NCBI GenBank assembly: GCA_964510205.1
Contig: CAZEBW010000013.1
Location: forward strand, 1 to 64,000
Direction of reading: 5' to 3'
DNA length: 64,000 nucleotides
Source: CAZEBW01 sp964510205
GTDB taxonomy: Bacteria; Chloroflexota; Anaerolineae; VGOG01
Of this stretch, positions 7,828 to 16,173 are shown in pieces; the stretch's first letter is position 1, and every line of letters starts with the position of its first letter. The position numbers and the translations under genes were made by a program. The notes below the pieces were generated by a model, which had not been told where the DNA came from, made no database searches, and saw nothing but the letters and a program-made list of their open reading frames with translations.

Positions 7828-9900
7828 TTATTGAAACAGGTTCAGACCATGCTGGATGAACAATGGCAGCAGGGTAATGGACATGATGTTCTGCAGTTTG
7901 ACCAGGATGTGCAAAGACGGCCCGGCCGTGTCCTTGAGGGGATCGCCAAAGGTATCACCGATCACAGCCGCTGCGTGGGTCTCCGTGCCCTTGCCGCCAA
8001 AGTAACCCTCTTCGATCAGCTTCTTGGCGTTATCGAGGGTGCCGCCAGTGTTGAACAGGGCCTTTGATACCGCTGCAGACGATGCCTTTACGCCGATCAG
8101 ATAGGCGGCCAAAGCCCAGACCCCCATGGTGAAACCGACTATGATGGGGATAACCATCGAGATTAGAGTAGGCGCCAACATCTTTCGCAGGGCGTTGGCC
8201 GTCGTGATGTCCACGCAGCGTGCATAGTCTGGCGTGGCTTTCCCTTCCATCAACCCCGGGATCTCGCGGAACTGGCGGCGCACCTCCTCGACCATCTTGA
8301 AAGCGCCGTCGTTGACCGATCGCAAGGTCAGCGCCGAGAACAGGTAGGGCGTGGCGATGCCAAAGAACAGGCCGCAGATGTTCGCCGGATTGGTAATGTT
8401 GACCCAGAAATCGTTGAGGTTGGTCAACCGGATGCCTTGCAGGCGAGCGATCTCAAATAGATAGGCGAAAAGAATCACCAAGCTGCCCATCGTGGCGCAG
8501 CTCATCGCGTACCCCTTGGCCAGGGCCTTGGTCACGTTGCCCACGGCGTCCAGAGCGTCGCCGGCCTTTCGAGTCTCCGCACCTAAACCAGCCATCTGAC
8601 TGATGCCGGCCGAGTTGTCGGCGATGGGACCGAAGGTATCGCCGGCCATGATGATTCCCTTCATCTCCTTGATGCCCATGGTCGCGGCGGCGATGTAGTA
8701 GATTCCTTCCAGTCCTCCGCCACCCATGAGCCAGGAGAGGAGAATGACCAACCCCAGGATGTACTTAGCCCATACGGTGCTCTCCATGCCGTAGGAGAAT
8801 CCCGTCAGGATGCCCAGCGCCGGTCCACTCTGAGCGTAGCGAGCGGTCTCACGCACTGGTTTCCCGTGAGCGCCGGTGTAATACTGGACGACGAGCACAG
8901 TCGCCAGAGCTCCTGACAGCCCCAGGACTTGAGCGTAGAAGAGGCCCACATCGTGCATCATCCAACGCGCAACCCCGTAGAACAGAACCAGGCAGGTCAG
9001 AGCGGTGCCCAGGAAGCCCGTGTTGACGGCCCTCGTTGGGCTTCCCTTATCTCGCCCCTGCACCAGAAACACGCCAACCAGAGTAGCCAACACCCCGATG
9101 GCGCGCGCTATGAGGGGGAACAAAACGCCGACCCAACCGTATTTGCTGAAGAAGATGGGGGAGGCAGCGACGATCATGGTGGTGATCACATTGTCAGCGC
9201 CTGACTCGAAGAGGTCAGCGCCTCGGCCAGCGCAATCACCGACGTTGTCTCCTACTAGGTCGGCGATGACCGCCGCGTTGCGGGGATCGTCCTCGGGGAT
9301 GCCAGCCTCGACCTTGCCCACCAGGTCGGCCCCGATGTCGGCGGCTTTGGTGTAGATGCCCCCACCCAGCTGGGCGAAGAGCGCCGAGAGGCTGGCCCCA
9401 AAGCCGAAGCCAACCAACAGGCTCACCGCCTCTGGGTCGTCCGGCCCCACGCCGAAGAGCCACATGAGCAACAAGATTCCCAGCATGTTCAGGGAGACGA
9501 TGGAAAGCCCCATGACCGAGCCGCCCCGGAAGGCAATGGTCAGGGCCCTGCCGGCCGAGGTCCGGGCCGCGCTAGAGGTGCGCACGTTGGCTCGCGTGGC
9601 TACGTTCATGCCGATGAAGATAGCCAGCAGCGAGAAGGCGGCTCCCATCACGAAGCCGAAGGCGATTTGCCACTCCAAGAAGATCAGCAGCAGCACCGCG
9701 ATGCCGGCGATGAAGTAGGCGATGGTCTGGAACTCTCGTCGCAGGAAAGCGCTCGCTCCCTCTTGAATGAAAGAAGCGATTTCCTGCATACGGGGGGTGC
9801 CAGGGTCTTGCTTGACGACCCACCAGGCGATGATGCCGACGAAGATCATGCCGATGACGCCAGTGATGCCAGCCAGGGGGACGAAGAATGTCGGGTTCAT
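7828..9900 (-). CDS. hppA: Membrane-bound H+-translocating pyrophosphatase (copy 2)
   Basis: A 690-residue polytopic PPase, clearly diverged from copy 1. The substrate motif reads DLVGDNVGDCAGRGAD, with Leu and Arg departing from the usual DNVGDNVGDCAGMAAD. The K+-site motif is GNVTKALAKG, again with lysine, so it is predicted K+-independent and H+-pumping. The ATG at 9900 follows GGAGAGGAGATTCC. It lies 247 bases downstream of the ATP-synthase Fo run on the same strand, with a hairpin and a possible promoter between. It starts the segment that leads into the two sensor genes. Confidence 0.93.
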   Translation of the reverse strand: MNPTFFVPLAGITGVIGMIFVGIIAWWVVKQDPGTPRMQEIASFIQEGASAFLRREFQTIAYFIAGIAVLLLIFLEWQIAFGFVMGAAFSLLAIFIGMNVATRANVRTSSAARTSAGRALTIAFRGGSVMGLSIVSLNMLGILLLMWLFGVGPDDPEAVSLLVGFGFGASLSALFAQLGGGIYTKAADIGADLVGKVEAGIPEDDPRNAAVIADLVGDNVGDCAGRGADLFESGADNVITTMIVAASPIFFSKYGWVGVLFPLIARAIGVLATLVGVFLVQGRDKGSPTRAVNTGFLGTALTCLVLFYGVARWMMHDVGLFYAQVLGLSGALATVLVVQYYTGAHGKPVRETARYAQSGPALGILTGFSYGMESTVWAKYILGLVILLSWLMGGGGLEGIYYIAAATMGIKEMKGIIMAGDTFGPIADNSAGISQMAGLGAETRKAGDALDAVGNVTKALAKGYAMSCATMGSLVILFAYLFEIARLQGIRLTNLNDFWVNITNPANICGLFFGIATPYLFSALTLRSVNDGAFKMVEEVRRQFREIPGLMEGKATPDYARCVDITTANALRKMLAPTLISMVIPIIVGFTMGVWALAAYLIGVKASSAAVSKALFNTGGTLDNAKKLIEEGYFGGKGTETHAAAVIGDTFGDPLKDTAGPSLHILVKLQNIMSITLLPLFIQHGLNLFQ

Positions 9901-9952
9901 GGAATCTCCTCTCCTTTAACAGTAATGTGAAGTCGGTGGTGTGATGCAGGAT

Positions 9953-9980
9953 ATTTTGTAGAGTAAGCAGGAAAAGTCAA
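9953..9980 (-). promoter_or_regulatory. Possible promoter for hppA copy 2
   Basis: TTGACT (9975-9980), a 16-base spacer and CAAAAT (9953-9958) on the minus strand, about 55 bases ahead of the start. The -10 match is only moderate. Confidence 0.4.
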
Positions 9981-9981
9981 A

Positions 9982-10004
9982 TGCCCCCGATGCGTCTGGG
10001 GGCA
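9982..10004 (-). terminator. Hairpin, GGGGG/CCCCC family, after the ATP-synthase run
   Basis: TGCCCCC-GATGCGTCT-GGGGGCA can fold with a 7-bp stem and on the minus strand is followed by TTTGACTTTT. It resembles the larger hairpins at 46990, 58822 and 62490. It probably weakens read-through from the Fo genes into hppA copy 2. The rest of 9901-10147 shows no trace of atpA. Confidence 0.55.
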
Positions 10005-10147
10005 CAAGCAGTAACGTCTGTCCAAGTCCGACCCGGCAGCCTGCCGAGCGCGGCATCTAACGGCATGAACTGCCCCTGTCAGCCGGAAACGGCACATCAC
10101 TCAGAGCTCCGATCGTCTACTCAGACAAGCGGCCAAAGGCCAGCCGG

Positions 10148-10459
10148 CTAATCCTCGGCGGCCTCCTCCTCAAAGAGCAGGAGCTGATTGAGCAAACCTA
10201 TGATGAAGCCTCCCACGAGGGCGATTGCCAGGAGGTACACTTCAAAGGTCAATCTTTGAGTGAGTTCCAGGCCCAGCAAAGCGAGAGATTGTGTTCCAAC
10301 CCAATGTATGGGCACGCTGAGGATAAGGCTCCAGGCACCCCTCTCGAAGTCCGAACGTTTGTGAAGGAAACGCACTTTCAGCATATAGAGCACTTGCACG
10401 AACAGAAAGCCTGGAGCAATATATTGGGCCAAGTTAAGCGTCTGGCTCACATCTGGCAT
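10148..10459 (-). CDS. Small membrane protein of unknown function at the position of atpA
   Basis: A 103-residue protein with three hydrophobic segments (about 13-33, 44-66, 72-95) and an acidic tail LLFEEEAAED. The start ATG at 10459 has AAGGAG eight bases upstream, only five bases after the atpH stop, so it looks cotranscribed and translated with the Fo genes. I do not recognise the family with confidence; the N-terminal IAPGFLFVQV is reminiscent of DUF6338-type membrane proteins. In standard operons atpA follows atpH here. It may be a degenerate fragment of a larger protein or a genuine extra subunit. Confidence 0.6.
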   Translation of the reverse strand: MPDVSQTLNLAQYIAPGFLFVQVLYMLKVRFLHKRSDFERGAWSLILSVPIHWVGTQSLALLGLELTQRLTFEVYLLAIALVGGFIIGLLNQLLLFEEEAAED

Positions 10460-10464
10460 TCCAT

Positions 10465-11004
10465 CTACTCCTTTTCGCCTGATTTCTGGGGTTCTAAGAG
10501 ATGCGATTCACGCTCCTCCAAGGCGACCAACATGCGCTCCTTCAAAGCCTCCAGTTTGCCGGCCACGCTGCCGTCAATGACTTGGCCTCTCGCTTCAATC
10601 ATCAAGCCACCGATGAGTGATGGGTCTACCCTCATGCGCAGGATGAATTCCTCGCCGAAGCGTTCCCTGAGGCGTTCTTTTATAATAGCCTGCTCCTCCT
10701 CAGTCAAACGCACAGCGCTTTTCACCAGGGCCAGCGTCCCCGCCACTTGCGCCTGCTGTCTGACCAGTCGCTCGAACTGCACGAGCCAGAATGCGATGGA
10801 CATTAAGGGCAGCGCTATCGCGGGCCTGTGATCGGCCAGCCGCTCGAACTCCAAGCCCAAGGCGCTTAGCTGTTCTACCTGCTCCGGGGAGACCAAATCC
10901 TCCTCGCGCAGCCGCTGGCCGATGGCCCTCAACTCCTCAAGCCAGGCCTCCGTCGTGGAACCGCCTGACGACTCATGCACTTCAGCAGATGTCACCTCTC
11001 TCAT
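10465..11004 (-). CDS. atpH: F-type ATP synthase delta subunit
   Basis: 179 residues. The C-terminal half carries the delta/OSCP signature (RVDPSLIGGLMIEARGQVID, then helix SVAGKLEALKERM). The N-terminal half is divergent, lacking the usual RYAxAL motif. This subunit joins the peripheral stalk b subunits to the top of F1. Its start overlaps the last base of atpF at 11004, which implies translational coupling. No F1 gene follows; the next gene is an unknown membrane protein. Confidence 0.88.
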   Translation of the reverse strand: MREVTSAEVHESSGGSTTEAWLEELRAIGQRLREEDLVSPEQVEQLSALGLEFERLADHRPAIALPLMSIAFWLVQFERLVRQQAQVAGTLALVKSAVRLTEEEQAIIKERLRERFGEEFILRMRVDPSLIGGLMIEARGQVIDGSVAGKLEALKERMLVALEERESHLLEPQKSGEKE

Positions 11005-11504
11005 TAGAGCTCACCTATATCTGCTAAGACTTCATCTATCAGGCGACGGTGAGTCCTTTCATCTACGACCTGGCCGACCACCTTGGTTGTGGCCAGGAGG
11101 GTCAGGTCTGCTACCTGCTTGCGAAGCTCGCTCGCCGCCTGCTCGCGCCGGCGTTCAATGTCGGCCTGGGCTTCCCGGACAAGCTCCTTGGCCTCCTCCT
11201 GGGCCTCAGCCAGCACCTCCTCTTTGATCTTCTCACCCTCTCGGGTTGCCTGAGCCAGCATCGCCCGCCTCTCCCTATCCGCTTGCTCGATCCTTTCCTG
11301 ATATGCCTCCTCAGCCTCCGCTGCTCTCTTCTCAGCTATTTCGGCGTCCTCTAGGCCCTTCTGGATCCGAGCCGAGCGCTCGTCAAGCGTGGTCAGAAAG
11401 CGCTTGAAGGCGAACTTGTAAAGCACGACGAACAGGATAACGAGGTTGAGGAGTTGGCCAAGCAAGTAAATGGGGTTGATGCCTAATGGTAGTCCTCCTT
11501 CCAA
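11004..11504 (-). CDS. atpF: F-type ATP synthase subunit b
   Basis: About 166 residues with one N-terminal membrane helix (LLGQLLNLVILFVVLYKFAF) and a long charged coiled coil (RIQKGLEDAEIAEKRAAEAE onward), the standard stator subunit. I place the start at TTG 11504 because GGAGGT lies seven bases upstream, overlapping the end of atpE; an upstream TTG at 11528 is also open. The gene ends in a one-base overlap with atpH. Confidence 0.88.
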   Translation of the reverse strand: MEGGLPLGINPIYLLGQLLNLVILFVVLYKFAFKRFLTTLDERSARIQKGLEDAEIAEKRAAEAEEAYQERIEQADRERRAMLAQATREGEKIKEEVLAEAQEEAKELVREAQADIERRREQAASELRKQVADLTLLATTKVVGQVVDERTHRRLIDEVLADIGEL

Positions 11505-11517
11505 GCTGCCACCTCCT

Positions 11518-11736
11518 TCACTCAACAAACTTGATGGCCAAGGCGACGACCAGGGAGTAAATGGCGATGGCCTCGGTCAGAGCCAGGCACAGGATCAGGT
11601 TAGCGCTGATCATCGGCCCAGACTCAGGGTTGCGTCCCAGCGACCTCATCGCCTCGGTAGAGAACCGACCGATCATTGCTGCCGGCACCATTGCTCCAAG
11701 GACGATGGTGATCCCTGCCAGTAAGTTTCTGTCCAT
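11518..11736 (-). CDS. atpE: F-type ATP synthase subunit c
   Basis: A 72-residue two-helix hairpin with polar loop RNPES. The ion-binding carboxylate sits in helix 2 (LALTEAIAIYSLV). The residues that create a Na+ site in Na+-type c rings (Gln in helix 1, Ser-Thr after the Glu) are replaced by Ile and Ala-Ile, so the ring is predicted to be H+-specific. AAAGGAG lies nine bases before the ATG at 11736. Confidence 0.92.
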   Translation of the reverse strand: MDRNLLAGITIVLGAMVPAAMIGRFSTEAMRSLGRNPESGPMISANLILCLALTEAIAIYSLVVALAIKFVE

Positions 11737-11795
11737 TCTTTCATTCTCCTTTCATATCACATAAATGGCTTGTTGTTGTGCGTCGCTTATTGCTA

Positions 11796-12635
11796 TTATC
11801 CATGGTGAGCGGTGGCCATCCTAAGGAAGACCAGAGTCAGTGTGGCGAAGATAAAGGCCTGAATGAACCCAACGAAGATCTCCAGAGCCACAAATACCAT
11901 GGAGACGGGGTAGACGATGAGGGCGAGGTTACCAAGAATCTTGAAGAAGAGAGTGGCGATGACGATGAGCAGCACTTCGCCGGCGAAGATGTTGCCGAAA
12001 AGTCGGAAGGAGAAAGAGAGCAGCTTGGTGAACTCATCGAAGATCTCCAGCACCCCGATGAAGAGGTCAATTACGGCGGTGAGAGGATTGGCGGAGCGAC
12101 CACGAAACATGCCGATGATCTTGCCTACTCTGATGTACCGGTTAGCGTAGTCAAAGAAGCCTTGTACTTTGACGCCATAGGCCTGGATGCCAAGCACGGA
12201 GAACAGGGCCAGGGCGAGGGTGGTGTTCAGATCGGTGGCGGGGGAGCGCAAGATGGGAACCAAGACCTCCTCACCGTGATGGTGCTCCAGGATACCGATG
12301 CTGCCGAAGCCGGGCAGGAGGACGCCCAGCCAGTTAGAAAATAGTATGAAAAAGAAGATAGTAGCCGAGAGCGGAAGGAACAGGCGTGCTTGCTCGCCAG
12401 CTCTTGCCTTGGCCACGCTCTCGTAGAACATCTCCAACACCGCCTCGACGGCGTTCTGCAAGCCAGTGGGAACGAGCTTCATTTTCCTGGTGGCCAGGAC
12501 CGAGATGACGATGAGGAAAAGCATCGTTATCCAACTGGCGATGATGGAATTGCTAATAGGGATACCGAAGATGGAGAAGACCTTCTCGGCCTCAAGGACG
12601 ATTCCAGGCATGTGCCTTATTATTCTAATTGGCAT
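11796..12635 (-). CDS. atpB: F-type ATP synthase subunit a
   Basis: About 279 residues and multiple membrane helices. The essential Arg is in FRLFGNIFAGEVLL, and the last helix carries the conserved Gln (FIQAFIFATLTLVFL). It forms the proton half-channels against the c ring. ATG 12635 overlaps the stop of the preceding gene (TGATG) and has GGAG eight bases upstream; a GTG one codon earlier is possible. Confidence 0.93.
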   Translation of the reverse strand: MPIRIIRHMPGIVLEAEKVFSIFGIPISNSIIASWITMLFLIVISVLATRKMKLVPTGLQNAVEAVLEMFYESVAKARAGEQARLFLPLSATIFFFILFSNWLGVLLPGFGSIGILEHHHGEEVLVPILRSPATDLNTTLALALFSVLGIQAYGVKVQGFFDYANRYIRVGKIIGMFRGRSANPLTAVIDLFIGVLEIFDEFTKLLSFSFRLFGNIFAGEVLLIVIATLFFKILGNLALIVYPVSMVFVALEIFVGFIQAFIFATLTLVFLRMATAHHG

Positions 12636-12937
12636 CACGAATTCTCCTTCTTGCTCTCTTCCATCTGCCGTTCCATAAACGAACGGGCCTGGCGATAGGT
12701 GCCCGCTATGGCAACCAGCGTCCCAAGGGCAATGAAGATCAGAGTGGCCAAGGGCTTGGTATGCAGCTTGCTGTCAAGCCACAGGCCCAAGAAAAGGCAA
12801 CCGAGAGCCGAAACGACGACCATCACCCCTACCTGAGTGGCCAGGGCCAGTGAACTGAAGATATCTCTTCCCTCCAAGAGCCTACCCCCCATTCTCAATC
12901 CAGCAATCACCGCTCCTACGTCAACCGATGATACCAC
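12635..12937 (-). CDS. AtpI/AtpZ-family assembly protein of ATP synthase
   Basis: Up to 100 residues with two hydrophobic helices (about 30-52 and 62-82), matching the small AtpI/AtpZ proteins encoded just before atpB and linked to c-ring assembly or Mg2+ handling. The start is uncertain: GTG 12937 is the longest option, and other in-frame GTG and ATG codons follow within 15 residues. It begins 25 bases after the nuoN stop, so the ATP-synthase genes appear to be read from the nuo operon. Confidence 0.8.
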   Translation of the reverse strand: MVSSVDVGAVIAGLRMGGRLLEGRDIFSSLALATQVGVMVVVSALGCLFLGLWLDSKLHTKPLATLIFIALGTLVAIAGTYRQARSFMERQMEESKKENS

Positions 12938-12962
12938 AAATCGGCATCCTTGTCAAATAGGT

Positions 12963-14501
12963 TCAGAAGGCAAGCACCCCGGCCGCCCTTTGCGCCAACT
13001 CGATGAACGGCTGGGGGTAGACTCCGATGACCAGGGTCATCACGGTTGTCACAGCCAAGGTGACCTTGATAGCCGGCGAGGTGTTGATGGCCGGCCCTTC
13101 GCCGGTTCCCGGCTCGAAGAACATATAACGCATCACGTTGAGGTAGTAGAAAGCAGCGACCACGCTGTTGATGATGCCCACGATGGCCAAGGCGTAGAAC
13201 TGGACCTGGATGGCGGCCCCGAAGACGAAGAGCTTGCCGATGAATCCTCCAGTACCGGGAATGCCCGTCAGGGAGAAGAGGAAGATGAGCATCGCACCTG
13301 CCAGGGCCGGCGATCTGCGGGCCAGGCCGGCGTAGTCCTCGATCTGATTAGAGCCCGTGGCTTGCTCAAAGGCGATGACGACAACGAAGGCTCCTAAATT
13401 GGTGAAAAGGTAGGCCAGCAGGTAGATGAGCACCCCATTGATGCCGGTGAACCGCCCCGCCGACCGCCAGAGGTCCCAAGACACCAGGCCGATGAGGATG
13501 TAGCCAGCTTGGGCGATGGAGGAGTAGGCCAACATGCGCTTGATGTTCTTTTGCCAGATGGCCACCAGGTTCCCCAGGGTCATGGTCACGATGGAGATGC
13601 TAGCCAGGAGGGCAACCCAGTCCATCTGGAAATGGGGCAAGGCCGTCAAAAACACGCGCAGCAGGACGGCGAAGCCCGCCGCCTTGGGCCCTACCGAGAG
13701 GAAGGCGGTGACAGGAGTGGGCGCACCCTCGTAGGCATCCGGCGACCACTGGTGGAAGGGCACAGCCGCGATTTTGAAGCCGAACCCTGCCAGCAGGAAG
13801 ACCATGGCCGGAGAGATCAGCCAGCGCAGGGAAGCATCGGCTGCTCCCAGCCCTTCGACAGGATCAGGACGCAGCGAAGCGGCGATGGCGCTCAAGCTCG
13901 TCGCCCCCGTGACTCCGTAGAGTAAGGACATCCCGTAGAGCATGGCCGCCGAGGCCATGGCCCCGAAAAGAAAGTACTTGATGGCCGCCTCGGTGGACTT
14001 GCGATCCTCGCGCAGGTAGCCGGTCAGAATATACGAGGTGATGCTGAGTAGCTCGATAGCTATGTAGACCATGATCAGGTCCGCCGCGCCCGCCACCAAG
14101 GTGATGGCTAGGGCGGAGAAGAGGAGCAGACTGTAGAACTCACCTCGGTAGGGCGTGCGTTCCCTCAGATAATCCACGGAGAAGAGGAGCACCAGTCCCA
14201 CGGACAGGACGGCGATCACGCGGAAGAAGAGGGTGAAGGGATCAACGGCGAAGATGGCTGGAGCCGGGGGGCCACCGAAAGGAAGCAGCGCCTCGGCGCC
14301 CCAAAGGTACACAGTAGCCACCAGTGCGCCGCCCAGCCCGGCCAGAGCCACGTAGGGCAGCCATTCTACCCCCCCTTCCTCCCCCCCAGTTTTGGGGGGA
14401 AAAGAGGGGCGCCAGACCAGGTCCAAGCCCAGGATAACCAGCCCCGTGGCGGCGAGGACGAGTTCAGGTAAGAGCGAAGTCAACATCTGCGCTAGAGTCA
14501 A
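12963..14501 (-). CDS. nuoN: NADH-quinone oxidoreductase subunit N
   Basis: About 512 residues and 14 helices; one of three antiporter-like proton-pumping subunits of complex I. Family motifs include the Lys/Glu channel residues and the segment IKYFLFGAMASAAMLYG. Start choice: TTG 14501 is preceded by GGGAGG at seven bases, while ATG 14486 (MLTSLLPELVLAA) is the conservative alternative. The open frame further upstream is encoded by an intergenic repeat and was excluded. It is the last nuo gene and abuts the ATP-synthase genes. Confidence 0.92.
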   Translation of the reverse strand: MTLAQMLTSLLPELVLAATGLVILGLDLVWRPSFPPKTGGEEGGVEWLPYVALAGLGGALVATVYLWGAEALLPFGGPPAPAIFAVDPFTLFFRVIAVLSVGLVLLFSVDYLRERTPYRGEFYSLLLFSALAITLVAGAADLIMVYIAIELLSITSYILTGYLREDRKSTEAAIKYFLFGAMASAAMLYGMSLLYGVTGATSLSAIAASLRPDPVEGLGAADASLRWLISPAMVFLLAGFGFKIAAVPFHQWSPDAYEGAPTPVTAFLSVGPKAAGFAVLLRVFLTALPHFQMDWVALLASISIVTMTLGNLVAIWQKNIKRMLAYSSIAQAGYILIGLVSWDLWRSAGRFTGINGVLIYLLAYLFTNLGAFVVVIAFEQATGSNQIEDYAGLARRSPALAGAMLIFLFSLTGIPGTGGFIGKLFVFGAAIQVQFYALAIVGIINSVVAAFYYLNVMRYMFFEPGTGEGPAINTSPAIKVTLAVTTVMTLVIGVYPQPFIELAQRAAGVLAF

Positions 14502-14546
14502 AATGGAGCCTCCCTGAATGGTGGGTAACTTGATAGTGCCACATCT

Positions 14547-14624
14547 GTCATTGCGAGCGGAGCGAAGCAATCTCCAAGTCTGCTAGGGGATTGCTTCGGC
14601 GCAAACAGCGCGCCTCGCAATGAC
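14547..14624. repeat. GTCATTGCGAGC palindromic element, copy 1
   Basis: About 78 bp with inverted ends GTCATTGCGAGC / CCTCGCAATGAC and an inner inverted pair GAAGCAATC / GATTGCTTC. It sits between nuoM and nuoN. Related copies are at 21098-21264, 39327-39434 and 42074-42159. The MITE-like size and lack of coding capacity suggest a non-autonomous element. Confidence 0.88.
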
Positions 14625-14631
14625 ACTCGCA

Positions 14632-16155
14632 TTACAGCCTGCTAAGAAGGGCAACGGTGGCGCTGTTGATCAGGTTCAGAATGGGCGTGGGGTAGACGCC
14701 GAAGCCGACCATGAACAACAACAGCGGCCACATGGTCACCTTCTCGAAGGTATCCATGTCCGTCAGCTTGCCCCACTTCTCTTCGTCAAAGGAGCCCAGG
14801 AACATGTACTGGATGATCTTCCACAGGATGTAGCCCGCCGTGACCACGATGCCCAAGGCGCCGATGGCCGCGTAAACGGGGATGATGTGGAAGGAGCCAC
14901 GGAAGACGAAGAATTCGGCCCAGAAGCCGGCCAACCCCGGCAATCCCAAAGAAGCGAAGCCAGTGGCGGCCATGACGCCATAGTAGTAGGGGAGCTTGGT
15001 TGCCAGGCCACCGAAAGCCTTGAGGTCGCGGGTATGGGCCCGATCGTAGATCATGCCCACCAGGAAGAACAGCCCGCCCGTGATGATGCCGTGGTTGAAC
15101 ATCTGCATCACGGCCCCGTTCAAGGCGATGGCCGCGCTGGTGGTGATTCCCTCCGTAGACATGCCCAGGCTGGACGCGGCGGCTACGATCCCCAGCATCA
15201 CGTACCCCATGTGACTGACCGAGGAGTAGGCGATGAGCCGCTTGAGGTCCCACTGGGCCATGCAGACCAGGGCTCCGTAGACGATGCTGAAGAGGGCCAG
15301 GATGCCAATGAACGGGGCGTAGTAGTTGAAAGCTTCGGGGAAGACCGGCAACAGGACGCGCACCATGCCGTAAGCCCCCAGCTTCAGCAGAACGCCGGCC
15401 AGGATGACGCTACCGCAAACGGGCGCCTCGGTGTGGGCATCGGGGAGCCAGGTGTGGAAGGGGAAGCAAGGCACTTTGATAGCGAAGCCCAGGAAGATGC
15501 CCCAGAAAGCCAAGCTGACCACCCCGAAATTGTCGGCGAAGGGAACGATATGGCGGAACTTCTCCGCTGCCTCCAGAATACTGAAGCTGCCGACGTTGAA
15601 GTAGATGAAGAGGATGGCCAGCAGCATGGCCACGCTGCCCACCAGGGTGTAGAGAAAGAACTTGATGGACGCGTAGATCCGTCGTTCCCCGCCCCAGATG
15701 CCGATGAGGAAGTACATCGGCACCAGCCCGATCTCCCAGAAGACGTAAAACAAGACGAAGTCCAGGGACATGAAGACCCCGAACATCCCCATCTGCAAGA
15801 GCTGGAAGAAGAAGTAGTACTCCTTGACCTGCTTCTTGATGGTGTAGGCGGAGTAGAAGTAGGAAAGGGTGCTGAGGAGCGACGTCAAGAAGATCAACGG
15901 CACGCTAATGCCATCCACCCCCAGGTGGTAACGAATGCCAACGGCTGGTATCCATTCAGCGATTTGCTCAAACTGGAAGCCACCTCCAGCCTGATCATAG
16001 CTGAGCCAGAGGATAGCGGCCAGGATCAGGGGGACGAAGCTGATGACGATGGACAGCCTCCTGATAACGTCCTCCCTCTCCCTGGGGATGAGCAGCACCA
16101 GGATCGCCCCCAGCAGGGGGGTAAAGGTTATCACAGTCAGAATGGGAAAGCTCAT
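14632..16155 (-). CDS. nuoM: NADH-quinone oxidoreductase subunit M
   Basis: 507 residues and 14 helices; antiporter-like pump of complex I. It shows the conserved stretch LPDAHTEAPVCGSVILAG and the channel Lys in the following helices. The ATG at 16155 has AGGAGG four bases upstream. It lies 18 bases after nuoL. The palindromic element copy 1 begins just after its stop. Confidence 0.95.
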   Translation of the reverse strand: MSFPILTVITFTPLLGAILVLLIPREREDVIRRLSIVISFVPLILAAILWLSYDQAGGGFQFEQIAEWIPAVGIRYHLGVDGISVPLIFLTSLLSTLSYFYSAYTIKKQVKEYYFFFQLLQMGMFGVFMSLDFVLFYVFWEIGLVPMYFLIGIWGGERRIYASIKFFLYTLVGSVAMLLAILFIYFNVGSFSILEAAEKFRHIVPFADNFGVVSLAFWGIFLGFAIKVPCFPFHTWLPDAHTEAPVCGSVILAGVLLKLGAYGMVRVLLPVFPEAFNYYAPFIGILALFSIVYGALVCMAQWDLKRLIAYSSVSHMGYVMLGIVAAASSLGMSTEGITTSAAIALNGAVMQMFNHGIITGGLFFLVGMIYDRAHTRDLKAFGGLATKLPYYYGVMAATGFASLGLPGLAGFWAEFFVFRGSFHIIPVYAAIGALGIVVTAGYILWKIIQYMFLGSFDEEKWGKLTDMDTFEKVTMWPLLLFMVGFGVYPTPILNLINSATVALLSRL

Positions 16156-16173
16156 GGATGCCTCCTTGCAATT

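Noticed and set aside
9901..10147. Remnant of atpA after the Fo genes
   Set aside because: No frame in this gap shows F1 alpha motifs; it holds only a hairpin and a possible promoter.
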